Assembly (NCBI RefSeq): GCF_026130175.1
Contig: NZ_JAIGNI010000009.1
Location: forward strand, 62,001 to 126,000
Reading direction: 5' to 3'
DNA from: Lyngbya sp. CCAP 1446/10
GTDB lineage: Bacteria; Cyanobacteriota; Cyanobacteriia; Cyanobacteriales; Microcoleaceae
DNA: 64,000 nt
The translations under genes and the position numbers were made by a program. Of the stretch, positions 54,524 through 62,929 are shown one piece after another (within the stretch, counting starts at the first letter, position 1; the number at the start of each line of letters is the position of its first letter). Under the pieces are notes generated by a model. The model had not been told where the DNA came from. It made no database searches and worked only from the letters and a program-made list of their open reading frames with translations.

Positions 54524-54637
54524 AGAAACCCGGTTTCTTCGTAAATTTCTCGTTTTTAGTCACAAAAATCCTAGAAACCGGGTTTCTTTGTAGATTTCTC
54601 GTGACGCGAGAGCCAAACTCGTAGAAACCCGGTTTCT
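54524..54637. repeat. Three tandem AGAAACCCGGTTTCT units
   Basis: The palindrome occurs at about 54524, 54573 and 54623, with linkers carrying TTTCTCGT. It fills much of the 352-base gap between the helicase gene and the next gene, where no gene is seen. Confidence 0.9.
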
Positions 54638-54741
54638 CACCCCATACGTAACCCTGTAGTTTTGATTTTTGCAATAAAATAAGTAAATCCACTTAATTAA
54701 GCGTCAAATAGAGATGACTAAAAAGCTAACTATATAAGCAT

Positions 54742-54779
54742 TCTTCCTTCTTCCTTCTTCCTTCTCCCTTCTTCCTTCT
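54742..54779. repeat. TTCTTCC heptamer array
   Basis: About five CTTCCTT/TTCTTCC units, the complement of the GAAGAAG-type array, end just before the start of the gene at 54784. Confidence 0.92.
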
Positions 54780-54783
54780 AATT

Positions 54784-55059
54784 ATGACTAAAAATCTGAA
54801 TGAAAATCTGGTTATGGCTTTTAGATATGCAGATAGCGCGATCGCACCTGTAGCGATCGGCACTTTAGCAGAAAAGCGTTCTAGTTATCACACGGACAAA
54901 GATTTGAGCGACGTACAGCAACCAATTACTAGCGCGCCGCCGGAAGTCCGACAAATTATCGAGCAGGTATTAGAAATTGAAAAAGATAAACTCTACATGA
55001 AATCTCCCCGCTATATTAGCGATGACATTTTGAAAATCATTAAGGAAGCAATTGTATGA
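54784..55059 (+). CDS. Small protein coupled to DndD, unknown family
   Basis: The 91-residue protein reads MTKNLNENLVMAFRYADSAI, then helical charged sequence (EVRQIIEQVLEIEKDKLYMK) ending DDILKIIKEAIV. Its TGA overlaps the DndD start as ATGA, so the two are translated together. I considered DndE, but the known DndE pattern is not visible. Its position suggests a partner or small subunit of DndD (inference). Confidence 0.75.
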   Translation: MTKNLNENLVMAFRYADSAIAPVAIGTLAEKRSSYHTDKDLSDVQQPITSAPPEVRQIIEQVLEIEKDKLYMKSPRYISDDILKIIKEAIV

Positions 55060-57122
55060 AGTTAATTTCAATTACTCTGTGCAATTTTCGGCAATTTTAC
55101 GGCAAAAGTCCCGAAATCAAGCTAGCCTGTGGCGAGCATAATATCACAGTCATTCATGGTAATAACGGTTCTGGAAAAACAGCATTAATTAATGCCTTTA
55201 CGTGGGTACTTTACGGAAAATTTAGCCCTGCTTTTGCTGCGGAAGAACAATTGGTAAACAAGCGCGCCCTTGCTGAGGCGGAAATGGGAAAAGCCGTGGG
55301 TTGTTGGGCGGAACTTGTGTTTGAACACGACAGCAAGCGCTATCAAGCAAGGCGTGTTTGCCGTGCTTACAAAAATGCAAATACTGTAGAATACATCAAA
55401 GACGAATTGTTCCTACAAGTAGCAAAAGATGACGGTCGCTGGATTGCGACAGCGCAGCATCCCGATGATATTATCGGACGGATATTGCCTGCAAGTTTGC
55501 ATCAATATTTCTTTTTTGATGGGGAACGAATCGAGCAAATTGTTCGCCACGACAAGAAAGCAGAAATTGCTGAAGCTACTAAGGAATTGCTAGGAGTAGA
55601 GGTATTGAGTCGATCGATTAAACATTTGATAGATGCCAGAAAGTCTCTAGAAACAGATTTGAGCGTGATTGGTAGTTCTGAAATCAAAAAACTTTTAAAA
55701 AACAAGCAAACTTGTCAAAAAGAGGTAGATTTACTTTCACAAAGACAAGTAGAGATTGAGCAAGAATTGACGAATCAAGGTGAATTAAAAAAAGTAGTTA
55801 ACGGTGATTTCTTGGAACTAAGCGGTGCTGCTGAGTGGCAAAAATTACGAGACGAATTGGAAAAGCAGCGGACTTTATTTAAGGAACAAATTGCTTTGGC
55901 TTCTGATGCGATGAAACGAGCAATTTCTGGGCGCGCTTACACGGTATTTCTTTCGGATGCTGCGGCTGAATTTAACTTGATTTTTGGGAATTTGCGGGAA
56001 AAAGGCGAGTTGCTTTCGGGGATTGGACGGCCGTTTTTGGAAGAGTTATTAGCGCAGCAGCGGTGTATTTGCGGTGCCCAATTGGTGGAGGGTTCTGAAG
56101 CTTGCGAAAATGTTAGCGGTTGGATCAATAAAGCGGGTGCTGGCGATGTGGAAGAAACTACTATTCGGATCAGTGATCGCATCAATGAAATCGATCGCCA
56201 AATTGCTGATTTTTGGGACGAAATCGATCGCCAACAAGGCAATGTCAGCCGCGCTAGAGCCGAACTTTCCCGCGTGGAATCCCAGTTAGACGATATTCAC
56301 AGCAAGCTGAAAAACTTCCCTGACGGCGATGTCAGCCGCTTGCAAAAGCGCTTGGATGAGATTGAGGCAAAAATTGGCGAGTTGCACCGTGAAACAGGCT
56401 CTAACCAGCAGCAGATTGAGAGTTTGAATGCCCAGGTTGCGGCTTTGGATAAGCAAATCGACAAGCAGCAACTGAATGAGCAAAGGCAAGTTTTGGCCCA
56501 GCGCCGGATTGCGGCGACTCAGGATGCGATCGATCGCCTAACGGAAGTGCGATCGCGCTTAGAAAAACAGTTTTGTTCTCAATTAGAAAAACGTGTACAA
56601 GATATTTTTAGCCAAATTTCTTTTACTCCTTACATCCCCAAATTGAGCGATAAATACGAACTCACGCTAGTAGAAAATACGTCGGGAAAAGAATCTTTAG
56701 TCGCTGCTTCGACGGGAGAAAATCAAATCCTTAGTTTGTCGTTTATTGGCGGAATTATTGAGGGCGTGCGCGAGTGGAGTCAAAAAAATACTTTGATGGG
56801 CCCGGATAGCAGTACCTTTCCGATCGTGATGGATTCTCCCTTTGGCAGTTTGGACGAGATTTATCGCAAGCAAATCGCGAATAAGCTGCCCAAATTGGCG
56901 AATCAATTGGTAGTTTTGGTGACGAAAACTCAGTGGCGCGGAGAAGTTGCTCAAGAAATGGAAAGCTGCATCGGTAAGGAATACGTGCTGGTGTACAATT
57001 CTCCGAAGGCTGATTGTGAAGAAGATGCGATCGAACTGGCTGGGATGCGCTATCCTTTAGTTAAGCGCAGTCCGAATGAATTTGAATATACAGAAATAGT
57101 AGAGGTGGATGATGTCTTCTAG
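55056..57122 (+). CDS. dndD: DndD, DNA sulfur modification ATPase
   Basis: The 688-residue SMC/Rad50-like protein has the N-terminal ISITLCNFRQFYGKSPEI with Walker A GNNGSGKT (residues 35-42) and SLHQYFFFDGERIEQI. Long coiled coils (about 200-540) are interrupted by a hinge-like CICGAQLVEGSEAC. The C-terminal ABC signature is STGENQILSLSFIGGI and the Walker B is VMDSPFGSLDE. DndD provides ATPase or nicking activity to the DndCDE complex that puts sulfur into the DNA backbone. Its usual partners DndC and DndE are not seen beside it. Confidence 0.9.
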   Translation: MKLISITLCNFRQFYGKSPEIKLACGEHNITVIHGNNGSGKTALINAFTWVLYGKFSPAFAAEEQLVNKRALAEAEMGKAVGCWAELVFEHDSKRYQARRVCRAYKNANTVEYIKDELFLQVAKDDGRWIATAQHPDDIIGRILPASLHQYFFFDGERIEQIVRHDKKAEIAEATKELLGVEVLSRSIKHLIDARKSLETDLSVIGSSEIKKLLKNKQTCQKEVDLLSQRQVEIEQELTNQGELKKVVNGDFLELSGAAEWQKLRDELEKQRTLFKEQIALASDAMKRAISGRAYTVFLSDAAAEFNLIFGNLREKGELLSGIGRPFLEELLAQQRCICGAQLVEGSEACENVSGWINKAGAGDVEETTIRISDRINEIDRQIADFWDEIDRQQGNVSRARAELSRVESQLDDIHSKLKNFPDGDVSRLQKRLDEIEAKIGELHRETGSNQQQIESLNAQVAALDKQIDKQQLNEQRQVLAQRRIAATQDAIDRLTEVRSRLEKQFCSQLEKRVQDIFSQISFTPYIPKLSDKYELTLVENTSGKESLVAASTGENQILSLSFIGGIIEGVREWSQKNTLMGPDSSTFPIVMDSPFGSLDEIYRKQIANKLPKLANQLVVLVTKTQWRGEVAQEMESCIGKEYVLVYNSPKADCEEDAIELAGMRYPLVKRSPNEFEYTEIVEVDDVF

Positions 57123-57768
57123 TTCGGTAATTACGCAGGTTTTGGAAACGGATATTTGGGTTAAGGCGACATGGAAAGAGTTTCTAAACTTTGCTGAGGA
57201 TGTAACTTGGGAAAAGGGAAAATTTTATTATTATCAAGAACAAATAAAGGTAGAAATGTCACCAGTAGGGCCATTGCACGGGCATCAACATTCAATCCTT
57301 TCATCTGTAGTCAGTCTGTTTGCTACATTGAAAAATATCCGAGTAGTGCAGTTGATTAATGCCAGTTTTCGGAAAACAGGTATTCACGAGTTTCAACCCG
57401 ATCTAGCTTACTACATTGGTTCAGATTTGAGAGTTCCTCCTAATGACAGCAATTCACCTGTTGATTTAAATGAATATGATCCGCCGAATTTGGTAATTGA
57501 AATTGGTGCATCTTCTTTTGATGATGATTTAGGCAGCAAGCGGTTGCTTTATGAAGACGCAGGAATTAGCGAATATTGGGTGGATCGTGCGAATAGGCAG
57601 GAGGTTTTTGCCTTTGCGATTAATGGCGGTGGTAGCGGTAGAATTCAAGAGTCGCGGGTTTTACCTGGGCTGGAAATTGCGTTAGTTGAGGAAGCTTTGA
57701 ATCGGAGTCAAACTCAAGATGATGGCGAAATTACTCGCTGGTTGATTCAAACTTTTAATCAGGGTTGA
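57109..57768 (+). CDS. Uma2 family putative endonuclease
   Basis: The 219-residue protein carries the family layout: WKEFLNFAEDV, FQPDLAYYIG, PPNLVIEIGASSFDDDLGSK and ISEYWVDRANRQEVFAF. It begins with ATGATG at 57109 inside the end of dndD, so it overlaps that gene by 14 bases and belongs to the same unit. Confidence 0.88.
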   Translation: MMSSSSVITQVLETDIWVKATWKEFLNFAEDVTWEKGKFYYYQEQIKVEMSPVGPLHGHQHSILSSVVSLFATLKNIRVVQLINASFRKTGIHEFQPDLAYYIGSDLRVPPNDSNSPVDLNEYDPPNLVIEIGASSFDDDLGSKRLLYEDAGISEYWVDRANRQEVFAFAINGGGSGRIQESRVLPGLEIALVEEALNRSQTQDDGEITRWLIQTFNQG

Positions 57769-57780
57769 AGGGAGTTTGAC

Positions 57781-58101
57781 ATGGAAAAAGAGTATCATAA
57801 GTTGGTGCGCGATCGCATTCCTGAAATTATTCGCAAAAGTGGCAATGAATGCGAGTTTGTCATTTTGTCCGATCGCGAATACCGTCAAGCTTTGCGCCAG
57901 AAATTGATTGAGGAAGCGACAGAAGCTGCGGCGGCTGATGAGGATGATTTGGTGGCGGAATTGGCTGATTTGTCTGAGGTGATGGATGCGCTGATGCTGA
58001 GTTTTGGCGTTTCGGGCGATCGACTTTTAGCCGAAAAAACCAAGCGCCGGGAAGTCAGAGGAAGTTTTGCCCAAAAAATTATGTTATTACGGACATTCTG
58101 A
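57781..58101 (+). CDS. MazG/HisE-like nucleoside triphosphate pyrophosphohydrolase
   Basis: The 106-residue protein reads KEYHKLVRDRIPEIIRKSGN, then the metal-binding helix pair KLIEEATEAAAADEDDLVAE and LADLSEVMDALMLSFG. This EExxE/ExxD arrangement defines MazG-like house-cleaning pyrophosphatases, and the KLVRDRIPEI start is typical of small phosphoribosyl-ATP-pyrophosphohydrolase-like forms. It lies 12 bases after the Uma2 gene and is probably part of the same operon; in a defence island it could deplete nucleotides (inference). Confidence 0.88.
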   Translation: MEKEYHKLVRDRIPEIIRKSGNECEFVILSDREYRQALRQKLIEEATEAAAADEDDLVAELADLSEVMDALMLSFGVSGDRLLAEKTKRREVRGSFAQKIMLLRTF

Positions 58102-58181
58102 AAATTATCGGCGTTAATCTGTGTTAATCTGCTTCACATCTGCGGTTGTTCTATAAAATTAAAAATTACATATTAATCCCA

Positions 58182-58652
58182 ATGGCTGCTAACAAAATTA
58201 GAATTGCTAAAGACAAAGCTGATTTAGTTAAATCCTTAACTTTATCGGATAACAACTCCGGCCCTTTTCAGACTTACGCCGATGTGATTGTGTTTGCTGC
58301 ATCCTTGGGAAATAAGCGGAAAAAGCGATCGCCCTTGGGGGAAATTTCCAAGCGAGAACCCGGTGCGATTGATGTTGATATTTTTGTATCAAGGGGTTAT
58401 GATATGGCGATTAAGTTAATTGCGATCGCCGAAACCAAAAATCCTCAAATTCTCTCCCATCTTGATCAAAAATCGGAAGCAGAACGCTTGCAAATTTTTG
58501 AAGAATATGCTAATGGCGGCCTGGAAATTTTGCGAGAAGAGTTTCGGGGTGCCGCTGATTATACCGATCGCCTTTTGTTGTTTTTAATCTCCGAAAGGGA
58601 CAATAAACATGAGTCAAACGAAGAATTCGACTTAAGCAAGTTCTTATTTTAA
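58182..58652 (+). CDS. Dnd system-associated protein 4-like
   Basis: The 156-residue protein starts MAANKIRIAKDKADLVKSLT and includes FQTYADVIVFAASLGNKRKK, IDVDIFVSRGYDMAIKLIAI, FEEYANGGLEILREEF and the acidic tail EEFDLSKFLF. This pattern matches the small family named dnd system-associated protein 4 (TIGR04062 by memory). Its biochemical role is unknown. I use ATG 58182 because upstream codons look non-family. Confidence 0.75.
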   Translation: MAANKIRIAKDKADLVKSLTLSDNNSGPFQTYADVIVFAASLGNKRKKRSPLGEISKREPGAIDVDIFVSRGYDMAIKLIAIAETKNPQILSHLDQKSEAERLQIFEEYANGGLEILREEFRGAADYTDRLLLFLISERDNKHESNEEFDLSKFLF

Positions 58653-58662
58653 TAAATTTCCA

Positions 58663-59709
58663 ATGCAGCACAAAATAACAGATATCATCAAAAGAGTTTT
58701 CCTAAAATCTGTAACAATTCTCACTTACAGCTACTCACTATTTATTATCTGCTATTTCCTGCTCAGACTCATCTTTTGGGAGCGAATATCAATTATTGCT
58801 TTAATTAGCACTTTTCTGCCATTAATTTTATTTCCAATTTTCCTACTTCCCATCGTCGGATTCTCAATTATCAAAAAAAGATGGTTCTCGATTATTTCTG
58901 CGATATCCTGCATTCTCCTCATAAGTTGGCTGCACATAAAATACTTTTCCCCCTCACCAATCAACATCACAAATTCCCAACCCCACCTCAAAATATTATC
59001 CCATAACGTCGGCTGGTATACAACACAATCACCAACTTTATTTAAACTAATTGAACGCGAAAAACCCGATATTATCTTTTTACAAGAAATCGTTAAAAAG
59101 CATACCGAAAGAGCTTTCGCATGGTTAAAAATAGACTACCCATATCAAATTGGGATTCCTCCGGTAGGAATTCTCAGTAAATATCCCATTGTCTCCAGCG
59201 AAATACTGCACTTAGCCGGTCATGCAGAAACGCAGCAGCGAGCAATTATTAAATTTAACGAACAAGAAGTAGTGATTTATAATATGCAAGCTACCGGGCC
59301 GTGGTTTAAGAGATATAACATCTTGCCTTTTCTCAAAATTCCAGTTTACAAATATGGACAACGAGGGCCGGAAATTCAAGATTTAGTCCAGCGAGTTGAG
59401 CAAGAAACTCTACCCGTAATTGTCGCGGGCGACTTTAACATGACAGACGAAACTCAAGACTACTATAATGTGCAGAAAGTTATGCAAGATTCTTTCCGAA
59501 AATCGGGGTTTGGGTTTGGTTTTACTTGGCCTCACGGTTGGGAACTTAAGTTCTTGTTGAAAACCTCGAATTTGAGATTAAATTATCCCGTTTGTCGGAT
59601 TGATTATATTTGGTATTCAAAGCATTGGGGTGCTAAATCGAGTTCGGTTTTGGAGGCCACCGAGTCCGATCATTTGCCCGTGGGAGCAGAACTTATTTTG
59701 TTAAAATAA
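58663..59709 (+). CDS. Membrane-anchored endonuclease/exonuclease/phosphatase (EEP) family protein
   Basis: The 348-residue protein starts with three hydrophobic segments (about residues 12-90; YSLFIICYFLLRLIFW, IIALISTFLPLILFPIFLLP, FSIISAISCILLISWL). An EEP domain follows: LKILSHNVGWYTT, EKPDIIFLQEIVKKH, VIVAGDFNMTDETQDYY, CRIDYIWYS and the final SDHLPVGAEL. The catalytic Asn, Glu, Asp and His positions are all present. The active domain would face away from the membrane; whether it acts on DNA, RNA or lipid cannot be told. It begins 10 bases after the Dnd-associated gene. Confidence 0.9.
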   Translation: MQHKITDIIKRVFLKSVTILTYSYSLFIICYFLLRLIFWERISIIALISTFLPLILFPIFLLPIVGFSIIKKRWFSIISAISCILLISWLHIKYFSPSPINITNSQPHLKILSHNVGWYTTQSPTLFKLIEREKPDIIFLQEIVKKHTERAFAWLKIDYPYQIGIPPVGILSKYPIVSSEILHLAGHAETQQRAIIKFNEQEVVIYNMQATGPWFKRYNILPFLKIPVYKYGQRGPEIQDLVQRVEQETLPVIVAGDFNMTDETQDYYNVQKVMQDSFRKSGFGFGFTWPHGWELKFLLKTSNLRLNYPVCRIDYIWYSKHWGAKSSSVLEATESDHLPVGAELILLK

Positions 59710-59723
59710 AGGAGAGTTTGCGG

Positions 59724-59939
59724 ATGAGCCAAGTTAACTCTAACGCAATGTTGAATGCTGAATTGAAAATGTATTTTCTTAGACATCGAGGAGATAGAGC
59801 CGCATTTCAAGCGTACTTAGACAGAATCAATCAGCATCCGCTGAGGATTATTGAAAGTCCCGGCGATCCTGATTTTGATCAGAAAGTTCAAGCCGCAATT
59901 CGGCAAAAGTTAGAAGCTGCAAGAAATGGTAGCAGTTAG
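59724..59939 (+). CDS. Small conserved protein (DUF6887-like)
   Basis: The 71-residue protein reads MSQVNSNAMLNAELKMYFLR, then RAAFQAYLDRINQH. This resembles short cyanobacterial proteins classed as DUF6887, which usually sit beside a DUF6888 partner, not seen here. ATG 59724 has AAAGGAG at 59708-59714; the frame also opens at TTG 59718. Confidence 0.75.
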   Translation: MSQVNSNAMLNAELKMYFLRHRGDRAAFQAYLDRINQHPLRIIESPGDPDFDQKVQAAIRQKLEAARNGSS

Positions 59940-59992
59940 CTATCTAACAATAGCCTTGAATTGCAAGCAGTTGCATACTATCTTGACATTAT

Positions 59993-61585
59993 CTAAGTAA
60001 GAACTGGCGGCAATCCCACCTCTTTTGGATGCACAAACCTGCTATTAAAACTAACAGCTTTATCCTCAAAAGTCCTCGCTTGGGCCACCGCTTGCCGCAA
60101 ATGAGCCCGATCCATATCATCGTTAATTCCCGCGACCAAATATACAATTAACTTCGCGGCTAAATCCCTTCCAGAAACTAGCATTCGCTTTTTGTTCGGA
60201 TCGTACAAAATCCCGTACCACGCAGACTCAGGATTGTCCATGTGGCTAAATCCTTCATCCACATCGTACCTGCGGAGTTTGTCGAAAATAGATTTCAGCG
60301 AAAATTTCTTTCTAAATACTAGAATTCCCAAAGCATTAGCTAAAGCAATTTGACCGACTGGACGAAACAAAATATTTCCCTCGCCCCCCGGCTTTTCAAA
60401 ACTAAATCGGCGCAATTCGGCTGTTTCTTCGCCGCTTTCAATTCTTTGATAGCTGGGCAAAGTTGCTAAATTATCGAACAATTTATTAAACTCTTCTATT
60501 CCCTCTTTCAGTTCCTCATCTTCTGGACGCATGGGAATTAAACCTTTTTTTTCTGGCTTCCAATGGGGGAATTTGTATTCTAAATACCGTTCCGACATAT
60601 CTTGCAGCGCTTGCAATGTGGTTAACACCGTTGATTTTGCTGCGACTGTGGCGCTGTCCCAATTGACGCGGGGATTTCTATCTTCTTGTTCTTTTAATAA
60701 GGGATGGGTGACGGCAATTTTGCGGGCGCAAATCGCAAATCCGTTATCTTCGTTCAATAATGCTAGTTGTCCCTGACTCAGCGTTACCGCCATGAGGTTA
60801 ACGTGCACAAAGATCGATCGCACGCGCCGTTGTGCTTGCTGCCGAGTTTCCCCCGCCACAGCCGCCGGAATAAACTCAATCCCGATTTTTTCGTGAGCTA
60901 ATTTATACACTGTTTCGGGGTCAATTTGATACTCTTCCGCTAAATCTTCGAGAGTAATTGCAGCGCCGACAGGTTTTTTATTTTTGTTGTATCTTTGCAG
61001 GATTCCGGTTTTAATTAAACTCATTAAACCTTGAACTCCCATCAGCCGATGCTGGCCGTCTAAGGCAAAAATTGAGACTTTTTGAGAAACATCCAACAGC
61101 CCTAAATTCCCGTTTTTATCAAAGGATATAAATTCAGCGGCGGATTTAGTTGCTACGCCGTTTTCATCCCATTCTTCCGCGTGAGGATTGTCTACCCAGG
61201 GGGGACTGACGACTACTAAAACTGCGGGGAATTTGTGCGATTTTCGGGCGGCTAAATATTGAGTGAGGGCGGCTTGGCGCGACCAATCTAAGGGACGCTG
61301 GATAATTTCGTCAATGGTTTCGTCGTCGCGGACGATGTTGTTCGTTTGGAGGTCGAATTTTTGGCGGAAAAGCGGCATTTGTGAGGCGAAACGGACGCGG
61401 GAATCTAACCATTCTAGGGTGACAGAACCGATGTAGGCTTCGGTGTTTCCCATCTGGGTTTTTTGTACGAAAATGCGATCGTCCTTTCCTAAATAATTGT
61501 CTAATAAGAGTGCGATTTCCTGTCTTTCGCGATTTTCTTTTTCCAAAAATTGGCTAGCGAGGTCAGCCGCTGGGTTGGTAGTCAT
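59993..61585 (-). CDS. DGQHR-domain protein (DndB-related), long form
   Basis: The 530-residue protein carries the DGQHR motif at residues 176-180 (IFALDGQHRLMGVQGL). LVVVSPPWVDNPHA, FVHVNLMAVTLSQGQLALLN and IALANALGILVFRKKF also fit the DGQHR/DndB-like superfamily. DndB regulates dnd operons and lowers phosphorothioate levels; a long form with a different N-terminus may have another role. It is transcribed against the dndD operon and divergently from the dndB at 61814. Confidence 0.82.
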   Translation of the reverse strand: MTTNPAADLASQFLEKENRERQEIALLLDNYLGKDDRIFVQKTQMGNTEAYIGSVTLEWLDSRVRFASQMPLFRQKFDLQTNNIVRDDETIDEIIQRPLDWSRQAALTQYLAARKSHKFPAVLVVVSPPWVDNPHAEEWDENGVATKSAAEFISFDKNGNLGLLDVSQKVSIFALDGQHRLMGVQGLMSLIKTGILQRYNKNKKPVGAAITLEDLAEEYQIDPETVYKLAHEKIGIEFIPAAVAGETRQQAQRRVRSIFVHVNLMAVTLSQGQLALLNEDNGFAICARKIAVTHPLLKEQEDRNPRVNWDSATVAAKSTVLTTLQALQDMSERYLEYKFPHWKPEKKGLIPMRPEDEELKEGIEEFNKLFDNLATLPSYQRIESGEETAELRRFSFEKPGGEGNILFRPVGQIALANALGILVFRKKFSLKSIFDKLRRYDVDEGFSHMDNPESAWYGILYDPNKKRMLVSGRDLAAKLIVYLVAGINDDMDRAHLRQAVAQARTFEDKAVSFNSRFVHPKEVGLPPVLT

Positions 61586-61740
61586 TGGCAGTTTTTATAT
61601 AATTAGGCTATTTTTTCAAAAATATCATAAGTTAAAATTGATGTCAACTCTTGTTTTTTAAAAATATTTGTGAAATACTTGATTTATCTTGCTATAACCC
61701 GGACAAATACCACAAGTCAGACAAAAAGTCAATAAATGTT

Positions 61741-61807
61741 AATTCCCATTCCCGATGCCCGATGCCCGATGCCCGATGCCCCATTCCCAATGCCCTATTC
61801 CCAATTC
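61741..61807. repeat. GATGCCC/ATTCCC tandem repeat between divergent DGQHR genes
   Basis: About four CGATGCCC units are flanked by CCATTCCCAATGCCC and ATTCCCAATTC runs. It ends seven bases before the dndB start, so it occupies the dndB promoter or leader. Confidence 0.92.
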
Positions 61808-61813
61808 TAAAAT

Positions 61814-62923
61814 ATGTCTACTCCTTCCTTTGAATACATTTTGCCCGTGATCCGGGGAATTCAAGCGGGCCGCGAATATTACGTATCCATGTGTCCGGTG
61901 CGTTTTTTGCCGAAATTGTTTCCCTTAGATTCTGAAGAATTGCCGCCGTCTCTGCGGGCGAAACGCGCGCTTAATCATGCTAGAATTCCCGAAATTGCTG
62001 ATTATTTTGTCAAGAATTCGGGAAATTACACTTGTGGGGCAATCGCCGCTTCGATTGATGCGGATATTACTTTTGAAGCGGTGGGAAATGAGGCGGAGGA
62101 ACGCAAAATCGGTCGCTTGCGAGTGCCGATGGATGCTAAGTTTACGATTAATGACGGACAGCATCGCAGGGCTGCTTTTGAGATGGCTTTGAGGGAAAAT
62201 CCGCAGTTGGGATACGAGACGGTGGCGCTGATTTTGTTTCTGGATATTGGGTTGGAAAATTCGCAGCAAAAGTTTTCCGATCTGAACAATTTTCAAGTTC
62301 CTTTGGAGTCGTCGCTAAGGGTACTTTTCAATCACCGGGGCGATTCGGCTTTGGTGCTAAAAGCGGTTGTTAAGCAGGTTGAGGTGTTCCGGTGTTTGAC
62401 GGAGATGGAGAAGGGAAGTCTGAATGGGCGATCGCCCAAATTGTTTACGCTAAGTGCGATCGATCGCGCTATGATGGCTTTGCTATGTAATATGCACGGC
62501 AGCGAACACGCGAAACCCTCTCGTTACCGCGCCACAAAACAGGAAAAAGAGGCAGAACTTACTCACCAAATACAACTAGCGATTAGATATTGGAATGCGG
62601 TTAGCAATTTCATTCCTGATTGGCAATTAGTTCTGCACAAGCAAGTTGGGGCGGGGGAAATCCGCCGGGATTCTGTGCACTGTAACATTGTTGTACTGGA
62701 GAGTTTGGGAGAAGTTGGGGCTGTTTTGCTGTCCGTTTTTCCTGATAGTTGGGAGGAACACTTGAGTCTTTTGCAGCAGGTTGATTGGTCGATTTCTAAT
62801 CCTAATTGGGAGGGAGGATTTTTGGTGAAAGGGGGAATTTCTAAATCGAGGGCGAGTGTTAATTGGATGACTGATTATTTGAAAAAGCGGTTGGGCTTGG
62901 AAACCGGAGGTGCACGCGGATAA
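61814..62923 (+). CDS. dndB: DndB, DNA phosphorothioation regulator
   Basis: The 369-residue protein reads FEYILPVIRGIQAGREYYVS, LNHARIPEIADYFVKNSGNY, the DGQHR motif at residues 114-118 (FTINDGQHRRAAFEMAL), FSDLNNFQVPLESSLRVLFN and the end WEGGFLVKGG. This is the order expected of DndB, which in other bacteria represses the dnd operon and controls modification density. It is convergent with the third DGQHR gene, only 6 bases apart. Confidence 0.9.
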   Translation: MSTPSFEYILPVIRGIQAGREYYVSMCPVRFLPKLFPLDSEELPPSLRAKRALNHARIPEIADYFVKNSGNYTCGAIAASIDADITFEAVGNEAEERKIGRLRVPMDAKFTINDGQHRRAAFEMALRENPQLGYETVALILFLDIGLENSQQKFSDLNNFQVPLESSLRVLFNHRGDSALVLKAVVKQVEVFRCLTEMEKGSLNGRSPKLFTLSAIDRAMMALLCNMHGSEHAKPSRYRATKQEKEAELTHQIQLAIRYWNAVSNFIPDWQLVLHKQVGAGEIRRDSVHCNIVVLESLGEVGAVLLSVFPDSWEEHLSLLQQVDWSISNPNWEGGFLVKGGISKSRASVNWMTDYLKKRLGLETGGARG

Positions 62924-62929
62924 TATTTG

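Noticed and set aside
54784-55059. Assignment of the small gene before dndD as dndE
   Set aside because: Position is suggestive, but sequence does not show the DndE pattern as I know it; left as unknown.
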